From the NCBI GenBank assembly GCA_947498645.1, contig CANMKS010000001.1:3138032-3202031 (forward strand): a stretch of 64,000 nucleotides of DNA. The letters are read 5' to 3'. The stretch is from an uncultured Paracoccaceae bacterium. Lineage in GTDB: Bacteria; Pseudomonadota; Alphaproteobacteria; Rhodobacterales; Rhodobacteraceae. Positions 57,177 through 64,000 of this stretch are shown piece after piece (the first letter of the stretch is position 1; every line of letters begins with the position of its first letter). The position numbers were made by a program, and so were the translations under genes. The notes below the pieces were generated by a model. That model worked only from the letters and a program-made list of their open reading frames with translations, did not search any database and had not been told where the DNA came from.

Positions 57177-58160
57177 CTACCTGCCCCCCTTCTTTTGCTT
57201 TTTCATCGGCATACCCAATGTGGCAGGATCAATCGGCTCTGCCGGTGCATCCGTGCGGATGGCGACCCGCAGTTTGGCCGAACGCGACCTTGGGTTTTCG
57301 GCCAGTTCCTGTTCATCGGGTCCAATCGCCTTGCGCTTCTCGATGCGCCAGGCAGGCGTGACCTGCGCGACTTCCGGCGCATAGCGGTTGGCGTTGGCGG
57401 TATTGCCGGAACGGGCCTGCAAGAACCGCTTGACCATCCGGTCCTCAACCGAATGAAAGGTCACAACGGCCAGTTGGCCACCCGGCCGCAATGCCCGTTC
57501 GGCAGCCATCAGCCCATGGGCCAACTCGCCATATTCATTGTTCACGGCAATCCGCAACGCCTGAAAGGTCCGGGTTGCCGGATGGCTCTGACCCGGTTTT
57601 GCACGTGGCAAACAACCCTCGACAATCCTGGCCAGTTGCAGCGTCGTCGTCAGCGGGCGTGCCGCGACAATCGCCTTGGCGATGCGGCGCGAGGCGCGTT
57701 CTTCACCATACAGAAAGATAATATCGGCAAGTTCAGCCTCATCGGCTTCGTTGCAAAGGTCCGCTGCAGAAGGACCATCCTGCGACATACGCATATCAAG
57801 CGGGCCGTCGCGCATGAAGGAAAAACCGCGCTCTGCAAGATCAAGCTGCATAGAGCTGACCCCTAGGTCCAGCACAACGCCGTCCAGATCAGCGCCATAT
57901 TCATCCAGCCTGGAAAACACGCCCGCGACCGTTTCAATCCGGTCGCCGTAGGCGCCGATCCATTCTGCCGCCATCTCAAACGCCAGCGGATCACGATCCA
58001 CACCGATCACCTTATCCGCACCGGCATCCAGCAATTCACGGGTATAGCCGCCATTGCCAAAGGTGCCATCAAGCCAAACCCCAGAAACAGGCGAGACCGC
58101 TGCGATGAGCGGTCGGATCAGGACGGGAATATGCGGGGATGTGTCAGCGGCAGCAATCAT
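57177..58160 (-). CDS. rsmH: 16S rRNA (cytosine1402-N4)-methyltransferase
   Basis: 327 aa, formerly MraW. SAM-binding [16 protein letters not shown] near 29 and [12 protein letters not shown] near 52, the family block [23 protein letters not shown] beginning near 94 (its key residues are DLGVSSMQ), and C-terminal [17 protein letters not shown] [12 protein letters not shown] near 297. Methylates N4 of C1402 in the ribosomal P site. Starts five bases after mraZ. Confidence 0.97.
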   Translation of the reverse strand: MIAAADTSPHIPVLIRPLIAAVSPVSGVWLDGTFGNGGYTRELLDAGADKVIGVDRDPLAFEMAAEWIGAYGDRIETVAGVFSRLDEYGADLDGVVLDLGVSSMQLDLAERGFSFMRDGPLDMRMSQDGPSAADLCNEADEAELADIIFLYGEERASRRIAKAIVAARPLTTTLQLARIVEGCLPRAKPGQSHPATRTFQALRIAVNNEYGELAHGLMAAERALRPGGQLAVVTFHSVEDRMVKRFLQARSGNTANANRYAPEVAQVTPAWRIEKRKAIGPDEQELAENPRSRSAKLRVAIRTDAPAEPIDPATLGMPMKKQKKGGR

Positions 58161-58165
58161 CGGCG

Positions 58166-58660
58166 CTATGCGTCCAGCAGGATGAGCGGATCAAAACCAT
58201 CCTCCTGTGCGTCCAACCAATCGCCCAGATCATCTGCCACCTCTTGGGCAAATGTCTCGGCTTTCCAGATCTCAAAGTGATCGCCCAAACCGCTGAACGT
58301 CAGCTCACCATCGGTCAGGCCCAGCTTTTGGCGTTGCTTGATAGGCATAACCGTGCGCCCGTCCTTATCGACGTCAAGGCGGATCGATTGGCCAATAATC
58401 AGGCGGGACAGTTTCTTTTTGTTGGCTGACCCGCGCGGCATGGCGTTGATCTGATCCACGACACTGTTGAATTCATCGACAGTATAGCCGTGCAACTGGT
58501 GCTTCAGGTGATCGCCGTAAAGAAGGTACATGCGCGGGAACAGGCCGGGTGTCCAATCGGGATCACCGGCTTCGAGCACACGGCGAAAATCAGCAGGGAT
58601 CGACATGCGCCCCTTGCTGTCCACCTTTTGGGTGTGCTCGCCTGTGAAACTCTGACCCAC
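58166..58660 (-). CDS. mraZ: MraZ transcriptional regulator of the dcw cluster
   Basis: 164 aa, GTG start at 58660 preceded by AAGGGA. Two SpoVT-AbrB-like repeats: the first has [16 protein letters not shown] near 11 and the second [18 protein letters not shown] near 98; each includes the DxxGR core. MraZ forms a ring and binds repeats in its own promoter. First gene of the cluster. Confidence 0.95.
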   Translation of the reverse strand: MGQSFTGEHTQKVDSKGRMSIPADFRRVLEAGDPDWTPGLFPRMYLLYGDHLKHQLHGYTVDEFNSVVDQINAMPRGSANKKKLSRLIIGQSIRLDVDKDGRTVMPIKQRQKLGLTDGELTFSGLGDHFEIWKAETFAQEVADDLGDWLDAQEDGFDPLILLDA

Positions 58661-59268
58661 TGTCCCTTGGCCCTTACTCGCCCCCGAAAATCTGCCTTAG
58701 ATGTGAAAACGGCGGATTGCGCTGCTGCCACTGCACAATCCGCCGCCTCGTCCCATCTCTGGGAAGTCCGACTGCGCGTGCCACCTGGGGGGATGTCTGC
58801 TCGCTCACGCGCCGGATCTCATTGGGTAATGGCGAAGCCTGTATGAAACCTGCTTTTGCCGGTTGGGGTTCTTAGTATGCCCCTTTTGAAAGTCTGTTCG
58901 TCATTACCGTGAGACAGTTGTGGCATCACTTACCTCACCAAGCAACACTTTTTTGGGAATTCATGGAACCTTGTGGTGTTTCCAGTGTATATTTTGCACG
59001 GCGTACAGGGCACTGAATGCTGAAACGGCGGCATTTGTGGGGTGATTGAGGAAACACACTACAATATATGGTATACCTCTACGGAATTCGGGCTTGTTCC
59101 AGAATTTCCCAATTTTCTCGAATTTCTTCAACCATCATGCTGCGGAGTCGGAGAAATCGGCCTGCCCTGCGCGAAATACCGTCATGGAAACGCAGTTTCG
59201 ATTCGAATCTCACATCGATTCCATGAATTCCCGGATGTGTGACTCAAATGCCCACCTGCGGCGATGGA
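58661..59268. promoter_or_regulatory. 608-base region before mraZ: dcw leader, mostly unassigned
   Basis: No well-supported gene. It must hold the dcw promoter for minus-strand transcription. From 58860 to 59268 it is AT-richer than the coding flanks. I could not find the typical row of three evenly spaced TGGG MraZ boxes. A terminator-like hairpin lies at 58706-58745. Confidence 0.5.
58706..58745 (-). terminator. terminator-like hairpin in the mraZ leader
   Basis: On the minus strand CGGCGGATTG pairs perfectly with CAATCCGCCG around 16 bases and is followed by TTTT. It is about 46 bases before the mraZ GTG. It may attenuate dcw transcription or end an unknown upstream transcript. Confidence 0.55.
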
Positions 59269-59754
59269 TCAAAGCCGCTTATGCATCACATGCGCATCAA
59301 CCATCCCCTGCCGGGGATGGTCAAACGCATCGGGGATGGTTCCGATGGTCGCAAACCCAAGCCGATGCCAAAGCCCGATTGCCCCAACATTGCTTGCCAG
59401 AACAAAATTGAACTGCATGGCAAGATAACCAAGGCCGCGCGCGGCCTCTTGCGAATGTTCACACATTTGACGCGCTACCCCCTGCCCTTGCGCAGCGGGA
59501 TCAACGACATAACCGCAGTTGCAGATATGGGCACCGCCGCCGGGTTGGTTTGTCTTGATATAATATGTCCCGACAATCCCGGCATCTGTCACGGCAACAT
59601 AGGTCTTGACCGCCTGCGCCATCCAATAGTGATGCGCGGCCTCTTTGCTGATCCGGGGATCAACCGCGTAGGTTTCACTCTGCCGAAAGACATCGCGGAT
59701 GATGGGCCAGATGGCCTCATAATCCGCCTCTTGCGCCTCTCGGATCGTGATCAC
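59269..59754 (-). CDS. GNAT family N-acetyltransferase
   Basis: 161 aa. Single GNAT domain: starts [19 protein letters not shown], has the acetyl-CoA loop [14 protein letters not shown] (variant Q/RxxGxG/A) near 83, and [13 protein letters not shown] near 124. Acceptor unknown. The start overlaps the mrp stop by four bases, so it is co-translated with mrp; there is no known functional link. Confidence 0.9.
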   Translation of the reverse strand: MITIREAQEADYEAIWPIIRDVFRQSETYAVDPRISKEAAHHYWMAQAVKTYVAVTDAGIVGTYYIKTNQPGGGAHICNCGYVVDPAAQGQGVARQMCEHSQEAARGLGYLAMQFNFVLASNVGAIGLWHRLGFATIGTIPDAFDHPRQGMVDAHVMHKRL

Positions 59755-60824
59755 GCCATGCCCCCATCTATAAACCGTCGAGCCAACTGCCGATAGGCGT
59801 CGGCCATGGGGCCGTCGCCAGCGGCAATGGGCGTGCCTGCGTCGCCCGCCAGCCGGGTATCAAGATCAATCGGCAGCGCGCCAAGGAATGGGACGTCGAT
59901 CTTTTGCGCCTCGACAACAACGCCGCCATGCCCGAAGATGTGGCTCTCTGTGCCGCATGTGGGGCAAACAAAGCTCGACATGTTTTCAATCATGCCCAAA
60001 ACCGGCGTGCGTAACGAGTTGAACATATCCAGCGCTTTGCGGGCATCAATCAAGGCCACGTCCTGCGGTGTGCTGACGACGACAGCGCCGGTCAGTTCGG
60101 TTTTTTGGCAAAGAGTCAGTTGAACATCGCCGGTGCCGGGGGGCAAATCGACGATCAGCACATCCAATTTGCCCCATTGCACCTGGCCCAGCATCTGCTG
60201 CAAAGCACCCATCAGCATGGGGCCACGCCAAACCACGGCCTTCCCCTCTTCCATCATCAGACCGATGGACATCATGGTTACACCGTGAGCCTGCAAGGGG
60301 ATGATCGTTTTGCCATCTGGGCTGGCGGGGCGTTTGTTCACGCCCATCATCCGGGGCTGCGATGGCCCATAGATATCGGCATCCAACAAACCTACGCGCC
60401 GCCCTTCACGCGCCAGGGCCACAGCAAGGTTTGAGGATACCGTCGATTTACCAACACCGCCCTTGCCCGAACCAATTGCAATAATACGGTCCACACCGGC
60501 CACTTTCGCGGGGCCGGCCTGTGGGGTTGGATGGCGACCCACCTTCAACGATGGCGGCGCAGACGCCTTTGGGGCGGGGCCGTGGGCGGTGAGCACAACA
60601 GATGCGGTCTCGACCCCATCAAGGCTGCGCACCATGTCTTCTGCCGCGCGGCGAATGCCTTCCATCTTGGCGGCCTCACCGGGATCAGCGACTTCGATCA
60701 CAAAGCGAACGCTGCCGCCTTCGATATTCAATGCCCGAACCATGTCACGTGACACAAGATCATCGCCACCGGGCAAAGTGAGTCGCGACAGAGCGCCTAG
60801 AATTTCATCGCGGGTGACGGGCAT
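59751..60824 (-). CDS. Mrp/ApbC-type P-loop iron-sulfur carrier
   Basis: 357 aa from ATG 60824 ([12 protein letters not shown]), with GAGG eight bases upstream; the frame is open for 23 more codons. N-terminal MIP18/FeS_assembly_P domain (about 1-85), deviant Walker [18 protein letters not shown] near 115, [14 protein letters not shown] near 142, and CPTCG (CxxC, bridging a [4Fe-4S] cluster in a dimer) near 290. Loads Fe-S clusters to client proteins in the cytosol. Confidence 0.95.
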   Translation of the reverse strand: MPVTRDEILGALSRLTLPGGDDLVSRDMVRALNIEGGSVRFVIEVADPGEAAKMEGIRRAAEDMVRSLDGVETASVVLTAHGPAPKASAPPSLKVGRHPTPQAGPAKVAGVDRIIAIGSGKGGVGKSTVSSNLAVALAREGRRVGLLDADIYGPSQPRMMGVNKRPASPDGKTIIPLQAHGVTMMSIGLMMEEGKAVVWRGPMLMGALQQMLGQVQWGKLDVLIVDLPPGTGDVQLTLCQKTELTGAVVVSTPQDVALIDARKALDMFNSLRTPVLGMIENMSSFVCPTCGTESHIFGHGGVVVEAQKIDVPFLGALPIDLDTRLAGDAGTPIAAGDGPMADAYRQLARRFIDGGMA

Positions 60825-60952
60825 GAGAGAACCTCGAGTTTCAAAAGTGTCTAAATTCCTACCACCATCTGGCACGTTTTGGGCAAAGCGCAAGGGTTGG
60901 GAAACAGATGCTCAAAAATGCAACAGATTGATGACGTTAGGTCAGCAGAGCT

Positions 60953-60969
60953 TATGCATTTTCTGCATA
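60953..60969. promoter_or_regulatory. inverted repeat TATGCA-N5-TGCATA
   Basis: Perfect 6-bp arms in the divergent gap between mrp and the DUF1127 gene, of the size and form bound by LysR-type regulators. No cognate regulator gene is adjacent. Confidence 0.35.
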
Positions 60970-60990
60970 GCAGCATTGCCAAAACGATCA

Positions 60991-61016
60991 TTGTGCAGTT
61001 GCAGCATAATCATACA
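60991..61016 (+). promoter_or_regulatory. possible RpoH-type promoter of the DUF1127-sRNA unit
   Basis: TTG at 60991 and CATACA at 61011-61016, 17 bases apart, resemble the TTG-N17-(C)xTAxx form used by RpoHI/RpoHII in Rhodobacter. Proposed only because the Rhodobacter counterpart is RpoH-driven. A start about 50 bases before the ATG would follow. Confidence 0.3.
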
Positions 61017-61073
61017 TGTTACCGGCAACAGGATGAAATACATCATCCGACCGACACGAAAAGAGACGAGCAC

Positions 61074-61289
61074 ATGACATATAGTACACACACAGGTTTT
61101 GCAGGTTTCTCACTTGGACAGCGCTTTGCCGCATTCCGGGCTGATCTGGCGGAGAACGCCGCGAAACGCAAAGTCTACCGCACAACGCTTGCCGAGTTGG
61201 AAAGCCTTAGCAATCGCGACCTTGGCGATCTGGGTATTTCCCGCAGCGCGATCAAAGCAATCGCGTTTGAGGCCGCCTACGGCGCTTAA
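61074..61289 (+). CDS. DUF1127 small basic protein (CcaF1-like)
   Basis: 71 aa from ATG 61074. DUF1127 signature in the second half: TLAELESLSNRDLGDLGISR (residues 42-61) followed by an AIKAIAFEAAYG tail. In Rhodobacter sphaeroides a DUF1127 protein, RSP_6037 or CcaF1, is encoded directly upstream of the CcsR small RNAs and binds RNA. Here, too, a run of CCTCCTCCC hairpins starts 13 bases after the stop, so the protein is probably the orthologue or a functional match. Confidence 0.88.
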   Translation: MTYSTHTGFAGFSLGQRFAAFRADLAENAAKRKVYRTTLAELESLSNRDLGDLGISRSAIKAIAFEAAYGA

Positions 61290-61301
61290 ATCTGGAACTT
61301 T

Positions 61302-61334
61302 GGATCTGTCGCCTCCTCCCCCTTAGACAGATCC
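61302..61334 (+). ncRNA. CCUCCUCCC hairpin 1 (CcsR/cuckoo type), single
   Basis: GGATCTGTC pairs with GACAGATCC (9 bp). The loop carries CCTCCTCCC at 61312-61320. It begins 13 bases after the DUF1127 stop and has no obvious hairpin partner of its own, unlike the later ones. Confidence 0.8.
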
Positions 61335-61341
61335 GAACGAC

Positions 61342-61424
61342 GACCCGATACCGCACCTCCTCCCGTGGTTTTGGGTCACCAGAAAGGTGGCGGCATCCAC
61401 CTCCTCCCGGATGCCGCCACTTTT
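61342..61424 (+). ncRNA. CCUCCUCCC double-hairpin RNA, unit A
   Basis: Hairpin 2 (61342-61377) pairs GACCC/GGGTC and ACCGC/GTGGT with the motif at 61356-61364 in the loop. Hairpin 3 (61387-61420) has a perfect 12-bp stem, GTGGCGGCATCC/GGATGCCGCCAC, the motif at 61400-61408 in the loop and TTTT after it, so it also acts as terminator. Two hairpins showing the motif are the hallmark of the cuckoo/CcsR family. Confidence 0.85.
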
Positions 61425-61428
61425 CAAA

Positions 61429-61513
61429 ATCAGTTTCGGGACCGCCCACCTCCTCCCAGGTTGGAACCGATGATACCGCAGGCAAGCGCACCTCCTCCCG
61501 CGCGAGTCCTGCG
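61429..61513 (+). ncRNA. CCUCCUCCC double-hairpin RNA, unit B
   Basis: Hairpin 4 (61429-61474) is weak: short stems ATCA/TGAT, TCGG/CCGA and GACC/GGTT, motif at 61449-61457. Hairpin 5 (61477-61513) pairs CGCAGG/CCTGCG and GCGC/GCGC with the motif at 61491-61499. No T-run follows, so this unit must be released by processing. Confidence 0.75.
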
Positions 61514-61518
61514 AGGAC

Positions 61519-61607
61519 GCGCTTACTCCCCCTCCTCCCTTTAGGAGTAGGCGCCGATCAATAAAGACGGTCATGCCCACCTCCTCCCGGGCATGGCCGT
61601 TTTTTTG
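61519..61607 (+). ncRNA. CCUCCUCCC double-hairpin RNA, unit C
   Basis: Hairpin 6 (61519-61554) has an 11-bp stem, GCGCTTACTCC/GGAGTAGGCGC with one G-U pair, motif at 61531-61539. Hairpin 7 (61567-61600) has a 12-bp stem, motif at 61580-61588, and seven T after it. This closes the whole transcript. Confidence 0.85.
61567..61607 (+). terminator. final strong intrinsic terminator of the DUF1127-sRNA unit
   Basis: ACGGTCATGCCC pairs with GGGCATGGCCGT (one G-T pair), followed by TTTTTTT. It separates this transcript from the convergent nsrR gene. Confidence 0.9.
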
Positions 61608-61623
61608 TTTGTGGGGTTGGATT

Positions 61624-62055
61624 TCAGACCGGTGCGAGCAGCCGCGCAAGTTGGCTGCGCGATGTGGTCACATCCGCCAGCGTGTAACAGTCCAGTGCCG
61701 CAAAGAAGGCCTCTTGCGCCTCTTGCAAGGGCCTGCGCAACCCACAGGCGGGCAAGATGCAGCACGACTGATCACTGCCAAAGCATTCAACAACCGGCGC
61801 ATCAGCCTTGAGCGCGCGGACCACAGCGCCGATGTTGATGGCCTCTGCTGGATGAGCAAGCGTCAGCCCACCCCCGCGCCCTCTTTCGGATTTCACAAAC
61901 CCTTCGCGCACCAGTTGCGATGCGACCTTGGCCAGATGATGCTCTGACAGTTGATACGTCCGTGCAATCGCCGAGGCCGACAACCGTTCCGGCCGCTGGA
62001 CTTCTAGCGCCACCAGAACGCGCAACGCATAGTCTGTGAATTTATCAAGCTGCAT
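61624..62055 (-). CDS. nsrR: Rrf2-family NO-sensing repressor, NsrR type
   Basis: 143 aa. Winged helix (residues 1-80) beginning MQLDKFTDYALR and having the recognition helix LSEHHLAKVASQLV. Cluster-binding Cys91, Cys98 or 99 and Cys104 lie in ECFGSDQSCCILPAC, with the conserved Asp8. The tail FFAALDCYTLADV matches NsrR closely (LDxYTLAD), rather than IscR or RirA. NsrR loses repression when NO hits its Fe-S cluster. It is divergent from a truncated haemoglobin operon. Confidence 0.88.
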   Translation of the reverse strand: MQLDKFTDYALRVLVALEVQRPERLSASAIARTYQLSEHHLAKVASQLVREGFVKSERGRGGGLTLAHPAEAINIGAVVRALKADAPVVECFGSDQSCCILPACGLRRPLQEAQEAFFAALDCYTLADVTTSRSQLARLLAPV

Positions 62056-62087
62056 GACTCAAATTAGCATTTGCAATGCGTAATTAA

Positions 62088-62109
62088 AAGTGTCATTTAA
62101 TACGCATCT
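62088..62109. promoter_or_regulatory. NsrR-type operator between nsrR and the haemoglobin operon
   Basis: On the minus strand AGATGCGTATT then AAATGACACTT, two imperfect 11-bp half-sites like the NsrR consensus (AAGATGCATTT repeated inverted). A second, looser dyad with GCATT/AATGC lies at 62068-62078. Both are in the divergent promoter gap of 80 bases. Confidence 0.65.
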
Positions 62110-62135
62110 AGAATTCCGATTATAAGGAGTGAATC

Positions 62136-62291
62136 ATGTCACTGTCCCAAGCACTGCTCTGGCCCGGCACAAAGATCTGCGAACGCATGGGTGTCGACCC
62201 GGAAGCTGACGCAGGCCTGATCCGGTCAATGTTCAACATGATCTTTTATCTGACCGTCACATTGACCGTCATGTGGCTGATCATGGGATGA
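62136..62291 (+). CDS. small single-span membrane protein in NsrR-controlled operon
   Basis: 51 aa, read directly. Starts MSLSQALLWPGTKICERMG and ends with a hydrophobic helix (about 31-50, MFNMIFYLTVTLTVMWLIMG). AAGGAG lies seven bases upstream of ATG 62136. The stop overlaps the ATG of the truncated haemoglobin gene by four bases, so the two are co-translated. Its function is unknown; an accessory in NO handling or membrane docking of the globin is conceivable. Confidence 0.85.
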   Translation: MSLSQALLWPGTKICERMGVDPEADAGLIRSMFNMIFYLTVTLTVMWLIMG

Positions 62292-62692
62292 GCCTGCCGC
62301 CGCGATTTCCCATCAGCGCGGGCGAAATTGATCGCGTTGTGGCCGCCTTTTACAGCCTGGTGCGCGATGACCCCAGCCTTGGCCCGGTGTTCGCCGCCCA
62401 TGTTGCGGATTGGCCCATCCACGAAGCCAAGATCGCACGGTTCTGGCGCAACGCCATCCTGTTTGAGCGCGGCTATGACGGCAACCCTATGCAGATTCAC
62501 ATGGCAGCAGGCGATGTAAGACCGCCGCAATTTGCGATCTGGCTGGACCTTTTCGATCAGGTCCTGCATGACGAACTCCCCAATGAGACCGCTGATGCAT
62601 GGTCGGCCCTTGCACATCGCATCGGTCGCGGCCTGCGTTATGGTTTGGAAACCTACAACACTGACGAGCCGCCACAGCTGCGAACTGCCTAA
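62288..62692 (+). CDS. group III truncated haemoglobin
   Basis: 134 aa from ATG 62288. TrHb3 features: FYSLVRDDPSLGPVFAAHV near 21, the DWPIHEAKIARFWRNAILF block near 45 that carries the group III B/E-helix Trp and the WxxH-like region, and QIHMAAGDVRPPQFAIWLDLF near 73 holding the proximal His. Binds oxygen or NO; with NsrR and its operator alongside, a role in NO detoxification is likely. Confidence 0.9.
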   Translation: MSLPPRFPISAGEIDRVVAAFYSLVRDDPSLGPVFAAHVADWPIHEAKIARFWRNAILFERGYDGNPMQIHMAAGDVRPPQFAIWLDLFDQVLHDELPNETADAWSALAHRIGRGLRYGLETYNTDEPPQLRTA

Positions 62693-62713
62693 GGCAAAAA
62701 GCGCAGGGTTTAG

Positions 62714-64000
<1,287 letters not shown>

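Noticed and set aside
58620-58800. MraZ-binding TGGG repeats in the mraZ promoter
   Set aside because: I found scattered GGG runs but not three TGGG units with regular spacing, so no operator is claimed.
58674-58808. 44-codon minus-strand frame before mraZ, GTG start
   Set aside because: Poor ribosome site, many rare codons (AGA, AGG, CTA), and it overlaps the terminator-like hairpin. Kept only as a remark.
58661-59040. RNase P RNA gene (rnpB), sometimes found upstream of mraZ in alphaproteobacteria
   Set aside because: The conserved GAGGAAAGTCCGGGCTCC-like core is absent on both strands; only a chance GGGAAGTCCGAC occurs at 58760.
59205-59225. GATTCGAATC resembling a tRNA T-loop
   Set aside because: No acceptor, D or anticodon stems can be drawn around it on either strand.
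61312-61588. Regularly spaced short repeats that look like a CRISPR array
   Set aside because: The repeat is only nine bases, each copy sits in the loop of a hairpin whose stem changes from copy to copy, and there are no cas genes. It is an RNA array of CcsR/cuckoo type.

Overview
The window is a GC-rich, gene-dense chromosomal segment of an alphaproteobacterium, most likely a member of the Roseobacter group (Rhodobacterales). The clues are the full Rhodobacterales-style division and cell-wall (dcw) cluster carrying DUF2484 and other small membrane genes, the glyQ-DUF6446-glyS arrangement, the aerobic cobaltochelatase genes cobS/cobT, and a DUF1127 gene followed by CCUCCUCCC-motif small RNAs as known from Rhodobacter. 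No prophage, insertion sequence, CRISPR array, rRNA or tRNA was seen. Most genes have ordinary housekeeping roles, often with 1- or 4-base start/stop overlaps.

Layout. 1-7157 (minus strand): a cell-wall hydrolase cut by the window edge, a PPDK-like enzyme with an altered ATP-binding half, and the two glycyl-tRNA synthetase subunits with DUF6446 between them. 7332-12097: a secreted protein with SPOR-like, peptidoglycan-binding and catalytically dead trypsin-like domains, then an AruI-like ThDP enzyme and TrkH. 12255-16516: lyxose isomerase, a class-I amidotransferase hydrolase, GlcG and malate synthase G. 16628-24976: a DUF2256 mini-protein, a three-stem palindromic element, pepN, an acyltransferase, gatB, bolA, a J-domain protein and an exported MsrB. 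25175-28608: cobS, a small unknown gene, cobT. 28684-32556: an M24 aminopeptidase, DUF427, and a ClC channel. 32557-33225 is a long non-coding gap that probably encodes an unidentified RNA.

33226-58660 (almost all minus strand): mraZ-rsmH-ftsL-ftsI-murE-murF-mraY-orf-murD-ftsW-murG-murC-DUF2484-orf-orf-murB-ddl-ftsQ-ftsA-ftsZ, followed by lpxC, bamD and recN. It supplies peptidoglycan precursor synthesis, the division septum, lipid A synthesis and outer-membrane assembly. One flavoprotein gene sits inside in the opposite direction. A sigma70-like promoter covered by two TGAACA/TGTTCA palindromes lies inside the cluster, upstream of a small membrane gene and murB.

59269-64000: a GNAT acetyltransferase and an Mrp/ApbC Fe-S carrier, then the most striking region: a DUF1127 gene followed by seven hairpins, each with CCTCCTCCC in its loop (the CcsR or 'cuckoo' RNA family). 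This is followed by an NsrR-type NO sensor divergent from a small membrane protein and a group III truncated haemoglobin, and by a TmpA-like oxygenase overlapping the start of a probable TmpB, suggesting use of an organophosphonate.
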